Shown: positions 1 through 7,402, numbered from the stretch's first letter. The stretch is 16,667 nt of DNA from Microscillaceae bacterium (GCA_003483885.1 DMXI01000405.1:1-16667), one strand, 5' to 3'. Translations and numbers: made by a program. The notes: generated by a model from the letters alone, not told the origin.

Positions 1-18
1 GAGCGTAGCCGAAGGAAC
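1..18. repeat. Short dispersed repeat, edge copy
   Basis: The first 18 bases match the reverse complement of 3446-3463 at 15 of 18 positions, sharing the core CCGAAGGAAC. Motifs of this kind recur between genes in many Bacteroidota genomes. The element is cut by the window edge, so its full extent is unknown. Confidence 0.35.
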
Positions 19-94
19 TAGCAATAAGCGAAGCAGAACAATGAAATAAAAACTATACTTTTCAAACAAATCTCCCTCCTTTTCAAACAAGTCG

Positions 95-119
95 TTTGGC
101 GGCAAATACCCCACCTTTG
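95..119 (+). promoter_or_regulatory. Bacteroidota-type promoter-like site
   Basis: TTTG at 95-98 is followed 13 nt later by CACCTTTG (112-119) and then TAA. The second box resembles the Bacteroidota -7 consensus TAnnTTTG with its first T changed. The spacing is shorter than the usual 17-23 nt. The same arrangement occurs at 4759-4783 and 9239-9264, each ahead of a gene. The start codon lies 58 nt downstream. Confidence 0.4.
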
Positions 120-176
120 TAATGTAAATCAAGGGCAATTAAGCTCAGTATTCATTGATTATTAAACATTACTAAA

Positions 177-767
177 ATGCCATTTTTCAAATATTTAGAC
201 CAATATTCTGACATCACCGACATTACTTTTCGCGACCGAGCCAGATTTGCTCCAATGGACAAATTATCGCAACGATTGATGCGTGGCAAGTCGCCTTTGA
301 GCAATGCCGAAAAAGAGATCATTGCGGCCTATGTCTCTGGCCTCAACGAATGCAATTTTTGCTACGGAAGTCATCAGGCAGTGGCCGAAAACTTTGGGAT
401 TTCCCCCGAAACCATTGAGGCTTTGCTAGAGGATATTGATACCGCTGACATTCGCGATCAAATGAAACCCATCTTGCATTATGTAAAAAAACTCACGCTT
501 ACCCCTAGCAAGTTAGTGCAAGCCGATGTAGACCGGGTATTGGAAGCAGGATGGAGCGAACAAGCACTTTATGATGCTATTTGTATTGGTTGTTTATTCA
601 ACTTCTACAACCGCTTACTAGACGGACACGGCATCAAGGGCAACGACAACATTTATCAATTAGGCGGACAGCATCTTCACAAAAATGGCTACGGGGTACC
701 TTGGTTTATCAAATATATCAAGAACACGCTGCGAAAGCGCAAAGTCAAGCAACTACAAACGATGTAA
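177..767 (+). CDS. AhpD-like peroxidase-related protein
   Basis: Predicted 196-aa cytoplasmic protein of the carboxymuconolactone decarboxylase/AhpD superfamily, closest in layout to the 'peroxidase-related' branch. The decisive feature is the E-C-x-x-C-x-x-x-H signature at residues 58-66 (Cys59, Cys62, His66), inside a largely helical protein. In AhpD this motif is the redox-active dithiol that reduces peroxiredoxins or alkyl hydroperoxides. A second Cys pair occurs around residues 135-138 (ICIGC). The C-terminus is basic (KRKVKQ). The ATG at 177 follows a promoter-like site at 95-119, with no clear Shine-Dalgarno sequence, as usual in this phylum. The next gene is 108 nt downstream behind a short repeat, so co-transcription is uncertain. 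Family assignment is firm; the physiological substrate is not known. Confidence 0.85.
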   Translation: MPFFKYLDQYSDITDITFRDRARFAPMDKLSQRLMRGKSPLSNAEKEIIAAYVSGLNECNFCYGSHQAVAENFGISPETIEALLEDIDTADIRDQMKPILHYVKKLTLTPSKLVQADVDRVLEAGWSEQALYDAICIGCLFNFYNRLLDGHGIKGNDNIYQLGGQHLHKNGYGVPWFIKYIKNTLRKRKVKQLQTM

Positions 768-791
768 ATTTCAATTGCTTTATTGTTTTCT

Positions 792-839
792 ATGGTTAAA
801 TGGTTGCGCAATGCATAGCCCTGCTACACGACAATGTAG
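792..839 (+). repeat. Dispersed repeat with small hairpin
   Basis: Bases 792-816 (beginning ATGGTTAAATGG) match 3242-3266 at 21 of 25 positions. The copy is followed by a small hairpin, CTACA (824-828) pairing with TGTAG (835-839). It occupies the gap between two genes on the + strand. It lacks the long closing arm present at the 3.2-kb copy. Confidence 0.45.
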
Positions 840-875
840 TCACTTAACAATTCAAAATTTCTAAACCATTCAATA

Positions 876-1706
876 ATGAAAAATCAACAAATTTTAGTAA
901 TCGGCGGAACCGGAAAAACTGGTAGACGCGTAGTAGAAAGATTAACTCAGGCAGGTCATCAAGTGCGCATTGGTTCACGCAACGCCGATATTCCTTTTGA
1001 TTGGCACCAACCAGCTACCTGGACCAATGCCTTGACTGGAATGGATGCCGTTTATATCACTTTTCAACCCGATTTGGCGGTGCCTGGCTCTACCGAAGCT
1101 ATAGAAGGTCTATCGGCAATGGCCGTAAATCTGGGCGTACAAAAACTTGTACTGTTGTCGGGGCGAGGAGAAAAAGAAGCCCAGGCTTGTGAAAAAATCG
1201 TAATGAATGCCGGTACTTCCTGGACTATTGTTCGTGCCGACTGGTTTCATCAGAACTTTAGTGAGAGCTTTTTTCTAGATCCTATTTTGGCTGGGCACGT
1301 AGCCTTACCTCGAGCCGAAGCTCGTATCCCATTTGTAGATGTAGAAGACATTGCCGATATCGTTACCGCGGCTTTGACCGATGACCAACACAATGGCAAT
1401 ATCTATGAGCTGACCGGGCCTCGTTTGTTGTCTTTTGAAGAAGTAGTTTTGGAAATAGCCAAGGTAACCGGACGTAATATTCAGTACCACGCCATTTCGA
1501 TGGACGAATACAATCAGCTACTCAAACAGCATCAATTGCCTGACAGCTACATTTGGCTTATCAATTATTTGTTTGATGAAGTCTTGGACGGACGCAATGC
1601 CAACCTAACCCAAGATGTAGAAAAGGTATTGGGGCGTCCTGCCCGAGATTTTAGCGACTATGCCAAGCAAACTGCTTTGACAGGCGTTTGGCATCCGCAA
1701 GTATAA
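876..1706 (+). CDS. NmrA-like NAD(P)-binding protein
   Basis: Predicted 276-aa cytoplasmic protein with an N-terminal Rossmann fold. The glycine-rich motif GGTGKTG lies at residues 10-16, right after the first beta strand, and an Arg follows the second strand (IGSRN), which favours NADPH. No YxxxK catalytic pair is evident, so this is an atypical SDR of the NmrA/NAD(P)H-azoreductase-like group. Members either reduce quinone-like or other small molecules or act as redox sensors. The sequence LSGRG and the later segment YELTGPRLLSFEEV are typical of this group. The length suits the family (about 280 aa). The ATG at 876 directly precedes the first beta strand. A very good terminator follows at 1732-1769, so the transcript ends here. 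Substrate is unknown. Confidence 0.83.
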   Translation: MKNQQILVIGGTGKTGRRVVERLTQAGHQVRIGSRNADIPFDWHQPATWTNALTGMDAVYITFQPDLAVPGSTEAIEGLSAMAVNLGVQKLVLLSGRGEKEAQACEKIVMNAGTSWTIVRADWFHQNFSESFFLDPILAGHVALPRAEARIPFVDVEDIADIVTAALTDDQHNGNIYELTGPRLLSFEEVVLEIAKVTGRNIQYHAISMDEYNQLLKQHQLPDSYIWLINYLFDEVLDGRNANLTQDVEKVLGRPARDFSDYAKQTALTGVWHPQV

Positions 1707-1731
1707 CACTTAAATAAGCGTACTTTTCAAC

Positions 1732-1769
1732 AGTCGATATTGCATAGGCAGTATCGGCTTTTGTTTTTT
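1732..1769 (+). terminator. Rho-independent terminator
   Basis: Twelve-base-pair stem: 1732-1743 pairs with 1748-1759 around the tetraloop ATAG, with only G-U wobbles as imperfections. It is followed by a T-rich tract (TTTTGTTTTTT). It lies 25 nt after the stop of the NmrA-like gene and ends that transcript. Confidence 0.85.
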
Positions 1770-2204
1770 AAGTAGTCGTCTATTACTAAAATATAAAAAC
1801 CTATGTTAAGTACAATTTTTAAACATTTGCCTACGCTTTTGACTCGGTTGCCTTTGGCAACTAACTTTTTTCTTTTAGTTAAACCAAAAGAAAAGTCAGC
1901 AAAAAAGCCTGGACAGCAAAATCATCCGCACAGGCCAATGCCCCCTCCTACGATGCTGTCCTCCCCCCGCGAGCGAAGCATCGAATATTATTGTACTCAG
2001 TCAAGATTACTAGTTTTTTTAACTTGTGTAGTACTTAATCCCGCTTTTTTACCTAAAAATCGAGATAACTTCCTACTTTGTTCTGGTAAAGAGCTTTTTA
2101 AAAAACTATTCCTACGAATTCAAAAACTCCTCAAAAATGCGTATCATGTAGCTACACATCATTACGAACTTACAAACATACATTTCATCTAAACTTTTCA
2201 ACTT
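1770..2204. other. Intergenic gap with probable repeat remnant
   Basis: No convincing gene is seen in this stretch. An imperfect inverted repeat (ACTTTTTTCTTTTAG at 1864-1878 against CCAAAAGAAAAGT at 1884-1896) is followed by an unusually C-rich segment (about 1920-1980) ending in GAGCGAAGC. This resembles the repeated intergenic elements common in Bacteroidota. A 10-bp palindrome, TGTAGCTACA, lies at 2147-2156. An open frame at 1803-2192 gives a basic, proline-rich, low-complexity product and is judged non-coding. Confidence 0.45.
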
Positions 2205-2648
2205 ATGGGCGCATATCGAGCAGTCTCTTATGTAGGCATTGTCATTTTTTTGCTAGGGGGTGTAGTAGCCGTATATGGTTTTACCTTTTGGCAGTCTACC
2301 CAGGATTTAAAAAATAATGGAATCAGAGTAGAAGGTACCGTGTTCGAAATTGGTTCTAAAGCTATTTATCGCTTTCCGTTTGTAAAATTCACGACCAAAG
2401 AAGGGCAAGAAATACGGTTTAAAAGCCGCTTGGAGGTGAATATGGATCTTTTTAAATACAAAATAGGGGACAAAGTAACAGTAATCTATCATAAAGACAA
2501 TCCTAATAATGCCCGTATTGACAAGTTTTGGGAACAAAACATGCCAGAATTATATTTGGCACTGTTGGGGGTCATCGTTATGTTTGTAGGGCTTATGGTT
2601 CGTTGGAGTTTTGCCCGCAAGGCACGTCGAAGAACCCGCTTCCGTTAA
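2205..2648 (+). CDS. DUF3592 membrane protein
   Basis: Predicted 147-aa inner-membrane protein. A hydrophobic segment at about residues 8-28 and another at about 114-132 flank a soluble, mostly beta domain. That domain carries the pattern G-x-V-x-x-x (about 44), YRFPFVKFTTKEGQEI, and KIGDKVTVIYHKDNPNNARI, which is characteristic of DUF3592 (oligonucleotide-binding-like beta domain between two TM helices). The C-terminal tail is very basic (ARKARRRTRFR) and should face the cytoplasm under the positive-inside rule. The function of the family is not known. The gene has its own terminator at 2686-2731, so it is probably monocistronic. The start at 2205 gives a proper N-terminal TM helix. Confidence 0.82.
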   Translation: MGAYRAVSYVGIVIFLLGGVVAVYGFTFWQSTQDLKNNGIRVEGTVFEIGSKAIYRFPFVKFTTKEGQEIRFKSRLEVNMDLFKYKIGDKVTVIYHKDNPNNARIDKFWEQNMPELYLALLGVIVMFVGLMVRWSFARKARRRTRFR

Positions 2649-2685
2649 AATTTCGTATACTGTTTTAAGCTAACATAAATCAATT

Positions 2686-2731
2686 AAAAGCAGACAGCCT
2701 TGACAATGTCGAGACTTCTGCTTTTCTTTTT
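2686..2731 (+). terminator. Rho-independent terminator
   Basis: AAAAGCAGA (2686-2694) pairs perfectly with TCTGCTTTT (2717-2725); a smaller GAC/GTC stem lies within the loop, and a T-rich run (CTTTTCTTTTT) follows. It sits 38 nt after the DUF3592 stop codon. Its position also argues against translation of the next gene from the in-frame upstream TTG at 2700. Confidence 0.65.
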
Positions 2732-2774
2732 GCGCGAAAATCAAATTGGAACTATCAATCATAAATCTAAAAAC

Positions 2775-3224
2775 ATGATCATAGAAAAACTCAAAGAACT
2801 GGGCTATGACTATGCCCCTACCAATTTAGCTACCTTCACTCATCCATTTTTACCAGCTACTCGTACTGGAAACTTGGTATTCACCTCAGGACAAGTATCA
2901 GCTCATGAGGATACTATCTACAAAGGCCGGGTAGGCGATGAAGTAGACTTGGACACCGCTTACAAAGCTGCCGAAATTTGTGCTTATAATTGTCTGCGCG
3001 CTGTGGGTACAGTAGCCGATATCAACGAAGTGAACCGAGTAGTAAAAGTACTGGGAATGGTCAACGTGGGCGCTGGATTCGACAATACTTCTGGAGTGAT
3101 CAATGGTGCTTCTGATCTACTCAACAAAATATTCGAACAAGGACATGCCCGCTCTGCAGTAGGAATGGTCATTCCATTCAACTTTGCCGTAGAGATTGAA
3201 ATGGTGGTGGAATTGAAAGGATAG
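2775..3224 (+). CDS. RidA (YjgF/UK114) family protein
   Basis: Predicted 149-aa cytoplasmic protein of the RidA/YjgF superfamily, which forms trimers with ligand sites at subunit interfaces. Canonical RidA deaminates reactive enamine/imine intermediates. Visible family features are RTGNLVFTSGQ (residues 30-40), CAYNCLRAV (69-77) and the conserved Arg at residue 126 (HARSAVG) that binds the carboxylate in RidA. The N-terminal extension (EKLKELGYDYAP) and the length near 150 rather than 125 aa place it in the YjgH/Atu1372-like branch, whose substrates are poorly known. The start chosen is the ATG at 2775: an upstream TTG in frame at 2700 would put the coding region inside a terminator hairpin, and homologs begin near MIIEKL. 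A second, different RidA-family gene lies at 14961-15452. Confidence 0.88.
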   Translation: MIIEKLKELGYDYAPTNLATFTHPFLPATRTGNLVFTSGQVSAHEDTIYKGRVGDEVDLDTAYKAAEICAYNCLRAVGTVADINEVNRVVKVLGMVNVGAGFDNTSGVINGASDLLNKIFEQGHARSAVGMVIPFNFAVEIEMVVELKG

Positions 3225-3241
3225 ATTGTATGGCTTCGCTA

Positions 3242-3316
3242 ATGGTTAAATGGCTACGCGATACATTGCACAACCGTTCAGTTGTAAATCCCGGTTCTAC
3301 CGGGCCATTTAACCAT
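3242..3316. repeat. Structured repeat, 13-bp inverted ends
   Basis: ATGGTTAAATGGC (3242-3254) is perfectly inverted at 3304-3316. Inside are two further hairpins: CAAC/GTTG (3271-3284) and CCCGG-TTCTA-CCGGG (3290-3304). The first 25 nt match 792-816. It lies 17 nt after a RidA-family gene, and an AGTTTTATTT tract follows, so it may also serve as a transcription terminator. The nested hairpins suggest an RNA-level or REP-like element. Confidence 0.6.
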
Positions 3317-3362
3317 AGTTTTATTTAGGTAAGTACTCATGACTTATCTGTAGACTGACCAC

Positions 3363-3436
3363 CAATGCTGTTTCCTTAACGATCATTGATCGGGCCAGAG
3401 GCCCTGTAATAATCCTCACTCGCCTCAAGGCAAGCG
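3363..3436. repeat. Dispersed repeat, copy 1
   Basis: About 74 nt that align with 12962-13030, sharing CAAT-CT-TTTCC-TAAC, TGATCGGGCCA-AGG and the block GCCTCAAGGCAAGCG. It contains a perfect GATCA/TGATC palindrome (3381-3391), a GGGCC-AGA-GGCCC hairpin (3392-3404), and an ACTCGC/GCGAGT stem around 3418-3438. Copy 2 keeps the second hairpin through a wobble pair, hinting at selection for structure. Both copies lie just downstream of + strand genes. Confidence 0.6.
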
Positions 3437-3445
3437 AGTAATCAA

Positions 3446-3463
3446 GTTCCTTCGGTTGTGCTC
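3446..3463. repeat. Short dispersed repeat, inverted relative to window start
   Basis: GTTCCTTCGGTTGTGCTC is the reverse complement of bases 1-18 at 15 of 18 positions. It abuts the 3363-3436 repeat, so the two may be parts of one composite element. The stretch 3470-3510 that follows contains TTTCTTAAAGAAA, a weak palindrome between the convergent genes. Confidence 0.4.
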
Positions 3464-3510
3464 AGGACAGAGTATTTTTTCTTAAAGAAACCGCATTGGT
3501 TTGTGAACTA

Positions 3511-4368
3511 TTACCTTTTCCAAATTAACTCCGGAATGGCTTTATCCTTTGCTAAAATCTTAGCTAGCTTCAAGTTATACACCACAGATTGTATCATTTT
3601 ATCGCTGATCCAACCATGAGTCGCCCATTCTGTTCGATGAAACCAGTTTTCTGCGTCCTCTAACTCTAATTGATAACGTTCAGCAACCATTGGTATTACA
3701 GCTTCATTATTGGCCATAAAATTGGCACAACTATTCTGAATAATATCTAATATTTTATCAACAACCATTGCCTCTTTGGTTAAAATATTATCTGTAGCTG
3801 CAATCACAAAAGAAGACCATGGGGTAGGAAATTCTCCAATTCTTTTTAATAATCCTTTATCTACATAAGGTTTGGTGGTAAATTTTTCCCAGTAGAAAAC
3901 GTCTGTATCTAAACTTTCTAAAGATTTAAGGGCCCCGTCTAGATTTTTTATAATATCAAACTGATTTTCTTTGAGTCTTATTCCTTTTCCGTTGGCATCT
4001 ATAATAGCCATTAAATGAGAACCAGAACCACTTCTACTGATCGCGTATTGCTTGTTGTAAATCTGGCTGTATTCGCTCAATGGATTATTAATGCTAGTAT
4101 GTATTCCCCAACAAAGTGGAGTAGTCACATATTCACTAATAATTTTGGAAGGGTTGCCATTGATAATATCTAGTATAATCCCTTCTGTTAATACAATACA
4201 TAAATCCACCTCGTCATTACGTAATGCCTGTATCATTTCTCCTGTTCCACCGCCAAAATCTGTCCATTCTATGGCTATGCCTTCTTTACGAAAGTCTCCA
4301 TTTTCGTTGGCTAAATGAATGGGTAAATTAAAGTGTTCAGGAACTCCTCCTATTCGAATCTTTATCAT
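3511..4368 (-). CDS. Ca3427-like periplasmic-binding-fold protein, no signal peptide
   Basis: Predicted 285-aa protein with a type 2 periplasmic-binding-protein fold of the kind found in NitT/TauT/NMT1 substrate-binding proteins. It opens IRIGGVPEHFNLPIHLA and continues with an FGGGTGEM loop, DLCIVLTEG, YAISRSGSGSHLM and DVFYWEKFTTKP, the pattern of the Ca3427-like group (named after a Candida albicans protein). No signal peptide or lipobox is present, and no ABC permease or ATPase gene is next to it, so it is likely cytoplasmic: a small-molecule binder, enzyme or pyrimidine/thiamine-related protein rather than a transporter component (inference). The GTG at 4377 is in frame upstream; the ATG at 4368 is preferred because homologs begin with the first beta strand. 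The gene is convergent with the RidA-family gene at 2775. Confidence 0.8.
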   Translation of the reverse strand: MIKIRIGGVPEHFNLPIHLANENGDFRKEGIAIEWTDFGGGTGEMIQALRNDEVDLCIVLTEGIILDIINGNPSKIISEYVTTPLCWGIHTSINNPLSEYSQIYNKQYAISRSGSGSHLMAIIDANGKGIRLKENQFDIIKNLDGALKSLESLDTDVFYWEKFTTKPYVDKGLLKRIGEFPTPWSSFVIAATDNILTKEAMVVDKILDIIQNSCANFMANNEAVIPMVAERYQLELEDAENWFHRTEWATHGWISDKMIQSVVYNLKLAKILAKDKAIPELIWKR

Positions 4369-4758
4369 ATCGATCACGAAATTAGTAAAAATAAGCTACA
4401 AAAATCTGATGGCAAGGCTAGGTCAGAGAAATTTAGTACCTTCTTTTCAATGGAGGAGAGGTCTATTTAGTTCCAATTTACTTGTCCTGCTGGTTCGGAT
4501 TAACTTACGTTGCGCCCACTTCGTTCGATTTGCAACCCAAATTCAACCTGTATTGAATTTTCAATTCATTGATATAAGGTTATAAATGCCATAAGACTTA
4601 CCTACTCAATAAAGCAAGCAAAACGAAAGGCTTCACCCGCTAGCGCACGCGTCTCCGCGTGTGTTTCTGAATTCCGATGGATCACAAACGAGGACGTTTT
4701 TGCCAGCCTTGGAATAAAATAATGTTAAAAAAATAATTATTTTCAACTACGCAAAAAC
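4369..4758. other. Intergenic gap with hairpin repeat
   Basis: No supported gene. The stretch lies between divergent genes, so it should carry promoters for both. At 4646-4661, CACGCG-TCTC-CGCGTG forms a perfect 6-bp stem within a segment reading CCCGCTAGCG upstream and TTTCTGAATTCC downstream. This wording resembles an intergenic repeat common in Bacteroidota (from memory). A short open frame at 4319-4585 runs antisense into the binding-protein gene and is not considered real. Confidence 0.45.
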
Positions 4759-4783
4759 GTTGCGCACACCTACTTCATCTTTG
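4759..4783 (+). promoter_or_regulatory. Bacteroidota-type promoter-like site
   Basis: GTTG at 4759-4762 is followed 13 nt later by CATCTTTG (4776-4783) and then TAAC. This is the same layout as the site at 95-119, including the short spacing. The second box resembles TAnnTTTG with one change. The start codon of the 714-aa gene lies 63 nt downstream, which would leave a moderately long leader. Confidence 0.42.
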
Positions 4784-4846
4784 TAACATCAATTGGAAAA
4801 ATAGTGATTTTCCAAATCAACAATGTTTAATACAAAGTAAATCACG

Positions 4847-6991
4847 ATGAACTTCAAGCAATTTAACAAGCAAATTCAAAAGCAATTTGCGAAAATGTGT
4901 GCGACTGAGATGTTATTTAGAGTTGATCTCTCATGGGATGAATTATGGGATACGTATTTACTTTCTTTCGAGGACGAAAAGGTATTTAGAGATCCCGAGA
5001 GTTCTACGCATAATTGTAATAGTTGCAAAAGCTTCATGAGAAGGTATGGTAACATTGTGGCGGTTGATTCAAAGGGAAACTTGATGTCCCTATTCTCAGA
5101 TTTAGGGGATGTGGGCGAGTATTCAGCGCCATCTATTGCTTGTGATAATCTCATAAGAAGCGCACAGATTAGCGGGGTATTTTTTGAAACTTATCATATG
5201 CTGGATAAGAAGTTGAATTACGAATCCTGCAAGAAAAGTCAAAAATCATTCAAGCTAGGGATCGAGTCTAATCTGAAAAAATACACCCAAGAAGAAGTAG
5301 ATAAATTTGGTGTTGTAAACACCAAAAAGATATATGAGTTCAATCATTTTTGTGTTCAATTACCCAAAAAGTATGTTGACTTTAGCGGAAACTCTAAAGA
5401 ACAAATTGAAGCCGTATACCGAGATAAATATGCGGTATTTAAAAGAGCGATGGAAGAAATTCCATTAGATACACTCGATTTGGTGATTGATCTTATCAAG
5501 CAGGGAGCGCTTTTGGATGGCAATACTCACTTGCACGCGATGCAGGAGATTCGTAAATACAAGCAAGCATATGAAGCCTCCCCATTTAACAAGGATATCT
5601 TTTGCTGGCTTACCTCCTATCATATAGATGAAAGAGTTGCGAAGTTTAAAAACACCTTGATAGGTGTCTTTTGTACCGAATTGGCCGAGGGCGAAGAATT
5701 AAACAAGGCTTGTTTAAACTGGAACAAGAGAGTTGATCCTGCAAATTACCATAAGGCAAAGTCACCAATAAGCCAACGCCAAATTGAAGAAGCTAAGAAG
5801 TTTATCCAGGAAAACGGCCTGGAAGAAGCCTTCAATAGAAGACTGGCCAATATTGATGATATAAAAGCCTCCGAAATACTGCATATGAGTGGTGGAGATG
5901 GTAAAATAAAAGAGGTTTCCATCTTTGATAATCTGAAAGCCACCTCTACCCGACATAAAAGAAGTGAGTTTAACAAATTGAACGAGGTTTATATTGATCA
6001 GTTTATGGCGGATGTTCTTCCTTCGTGTACATCTATTGAGGCTTACCTTGACCATAGAATGGAAGGCAACTTAGTAACGCTCACGACTGCGGTAAACGCT
6101 GATTCAAAACAAATTACCAAATGGGGAAATATCGCAAAGAATTATTCCTGGACATTCAACGGTAATTTGGCCGGTAAAAGCATGTTAAAGCAAGCCGTGA
6201 AGGATGCGGGAGGAAATGTAGACGGGGTGCTAAACTTCAGACTGGCCTGGAATGATCAGAATGGTTTGGATGGATCTGATTTAGATGCCTGGGCTGAAGA
6301 GCCAAATCGTACAAAAATTGGCTATTCTTCTGGATTCAGAAAAGACCAAAACAACAAAAGAACCTCATTTTCAGGGCAACTGGATGTTGATAATACCAAT
6401 CCAAAAGGCAAGTTGGCGGTGGAGAACATCACCTGGACCAAGCTGGAAAAGATGCGTGACGGGGTGTATAGGCTATGGGTGAATCAATACAAGGCTAGAA
6501 ACTCACAAGGGTTTAAAGCTGAAATTGAATTCAACGGAGAAATCTATTCATATGCTTATGAACAACCAGTGATCGGAAACGTGAAGGTGGCCGATGTAAC
6601 TTTAAAGAATGGAGTATTCTCTATTAAACACCATTTGCCCGAAAAAGGCCAATCCAAAGAAGTTTGGGGATTGGAAACCAACAACTTTTATAAAGTGAAC
6701 TTGGTGTGTAAGTCTCCCAACCATTGGGGAGACAATGAGGTTGGAAACCTGCATTATTTCTTTATGCTTGAAAACTGTAAGGCCTCTGGAAAAATTAGGG
6801 GTTTTCATAACGAAAACTTACTGCCCGAAATTTTGAAACATAAAAAGGTGATGGAGGTTTTGGGTGGAACCAATATGATTGAACCTACCGACAAGCAATT
6901 GTCTGGTGTAGGGTTCAACGCTACCGTAAGAGATGAGCTGATTGTAAAATGCTCAGGAAATTTCAAAAGAATGTTAAAAGTTAAATTTTAA
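4847..6991 (+). CDS. Large phage-like protein, Cys motif and DUF2135-like domain
   Basis: Predicted 714-aa soluble protein of unknown function, with no signal peptide or TM segment. It resembles large uncharacterised proteins of tailed phages and prophages that carry H-x-C-x-x-C-K-x-F and SPNHWGDN motifs (recalled resemblance, not searched). The N-terminal region (about 1-130) holds H-N-C-N-S-C-K-S-F at 55-63, a possible metal site with Cys57 and Cys60. A helical, charged middle follows (about 145-385). Residues about 460-600 form a beta-rich region with LAWND, GSDLDAW (Asp478, Asp480), QLDVDNT (Asp513, Asp515), AVENITW and AEIEFNGEIY; this order resembles DUF2135/YfaP domains, which suggests an acidic metal-binding beta sandwich. 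The C-terminal part (about 605-714) has KSPNHWGDNEVGN, RGFHNE and SGVGF. The 126-aa gene starts 12 nt downstream and ends at a strong terminator, so the two form an operon. Confidence 0.7.
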   Translation: MNFKQFNKQIQKQFAKMCATEMLFRVDLSWDELWDTYLLSFEDEKVFRDPESSTHNCNSCKSFMRRYGNIVAVDSKGNLMSLFSDLGDVGEYSAPSIACDNLIRSAQISGVFFETYHMLDKKLNYESCKKSQKSFKLGIESNLKKYTQEEVDKFGVVNTKKIYEFNHFCVQLPKKYVDFSGNSKEQIEAVYRDKYAVFKRAMEEIPLDTLDLVIDLIKQGALLDGNTHLHAMQEIRKYKQAYEASPFNKDIFCWLTSYHIDERVAKFKNTLIGVFCTELAEGEELNKACLNWNKRVDPANYHKAKSPISQRQIEEAKKFIQENGLEEAFNRRLANIDDIKASEILHMSGGDGKIKEVSIFDNLKATSTRHKRSEFNKLNEVYIDQFMADVLPSCTSIEAYLDHRMEGNLVTLTTAVNADSKQITKWGNIAKNYSWTFNGNLAGKSMLKQAVKDAGGNVDGVLNFRLAWNDQNGLDGSDLDAWAEEPNRTKIGYSSGFRKDQNNKRTSFSGQLDVDNTNPKGKLAVENITWTKLEKMRDGVYRLWVNQYKARNSQGFKAEIEFNGEIYSYAYEQPVIGNVKVADVTLKNGVFSIKHHLPEKGQSKEVWGLETNNFYKVNLVCKSPNHWGDNEVGNLHYFFMLENCKASGKIRGFHNENLLPEILKHKKVMEVLGGTNMIEPTDKQLSGVGFNATVRDELIVKCSGNFKRMLKVKF

Positions 6992-7003
6992 ACAGATAAA
7001 TCA

Positions 7004-7384
7004 ATGATTTACAAAGAAGCTAGTAAATTAAAATTGCGTATTCAAACCACGAAAGGACATCTAAACGTGGAACAACTTTGGGGACTATCCCTGGCAGAAC
7101 TAGATGCCTTGGCAGTATCATTAGAAGAAGCTTATAAAAATAGCAAGAGTAAATCGTTCCTTGACAAAAAAAGCGAAAAGGATAAGATAGTCAAGCTCCG
7201 ATTTGATATTGTACTGGATGTCTTGAATACTAAAGTAGAAGAAAAAGAAGCCGCGAAAAAAGAGGCGGAAGACAAAGAGCATAACCAAAAAATCTTGTCT
7301 ATTATTAAAGAAAAGCAAGACGAAGACCTTAAAGGTAAGTCCATTAAGGAGCTTGAAAAAATGCTTAAAGAGAATAGCAAATAA
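7004..7384 (+). CDS. Small coiled-coil protein, phage-like
   Basis: Predicted 126-aa soluble protein of unknown function. The N-terminal part (1-50) is compact: MIYKEASKLKLRIQTTKGHL, then an LWGLSLAELDALAVSL helix. The rest is strongly charged and helical (Lys/Glu rich, about 75-110), probably a coiled coil, ending in KGKSIKELEKMLKENSK. The layout of a short KLR-(F/I)-T-TKG segment, an LWxLxLxxLDxLAVSL helix and a terminal GKSIxELExML matches a family of small uncharacterised phage proteins known from many tailed phages (recalled family knowledge). It lies 12 nt after the 714-aa gene and just before a terminator, so it is the second gene of a two-gene transcript. It may be a binding partner of the large protein (inference). 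No catalytic motif is visible. Confidence 0.75.
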   Translation: MIYKEASKLKLRIQTTKGHLNVEQLWGLSLAELDALAVSLEEAYKNSKSKSFLDKKSEKDKIVKLRFDIVLDVLNTKVEEKEAAKKEAEDKEHNQKILSIIKEKQDEDLKGKSIKELEKMLKENSK

Positions 7385-7402
7385 TCATCAAATCCATATT
7401 TT

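Noticed and set aside
1803..2192. Open frame of 129 codons in the gap before the DUF3592 gene
   Set aside because: Its product is basic, proline-rich and low-complexity, it spans an inverted repeat and a C-rich repeat-like stretch, and it matches no family known to me.
2700..2774. Upstream TTG extension of the RidA-family gene
   Set aside because: It would be inside the terminator hairpin of the preceding gene, and the family normally starts near the ATG at 2775.
4319..4585. Open frame of 88 codons
   Set aside because: It starts antisense within the binding-protein gene and continues into the gap, with no recognisable domain.
4847..7384. Complete prophage
   Set aside because: Only two phage-like genes are present, and their neighbours on both sides are ordinary chromosomal genes.
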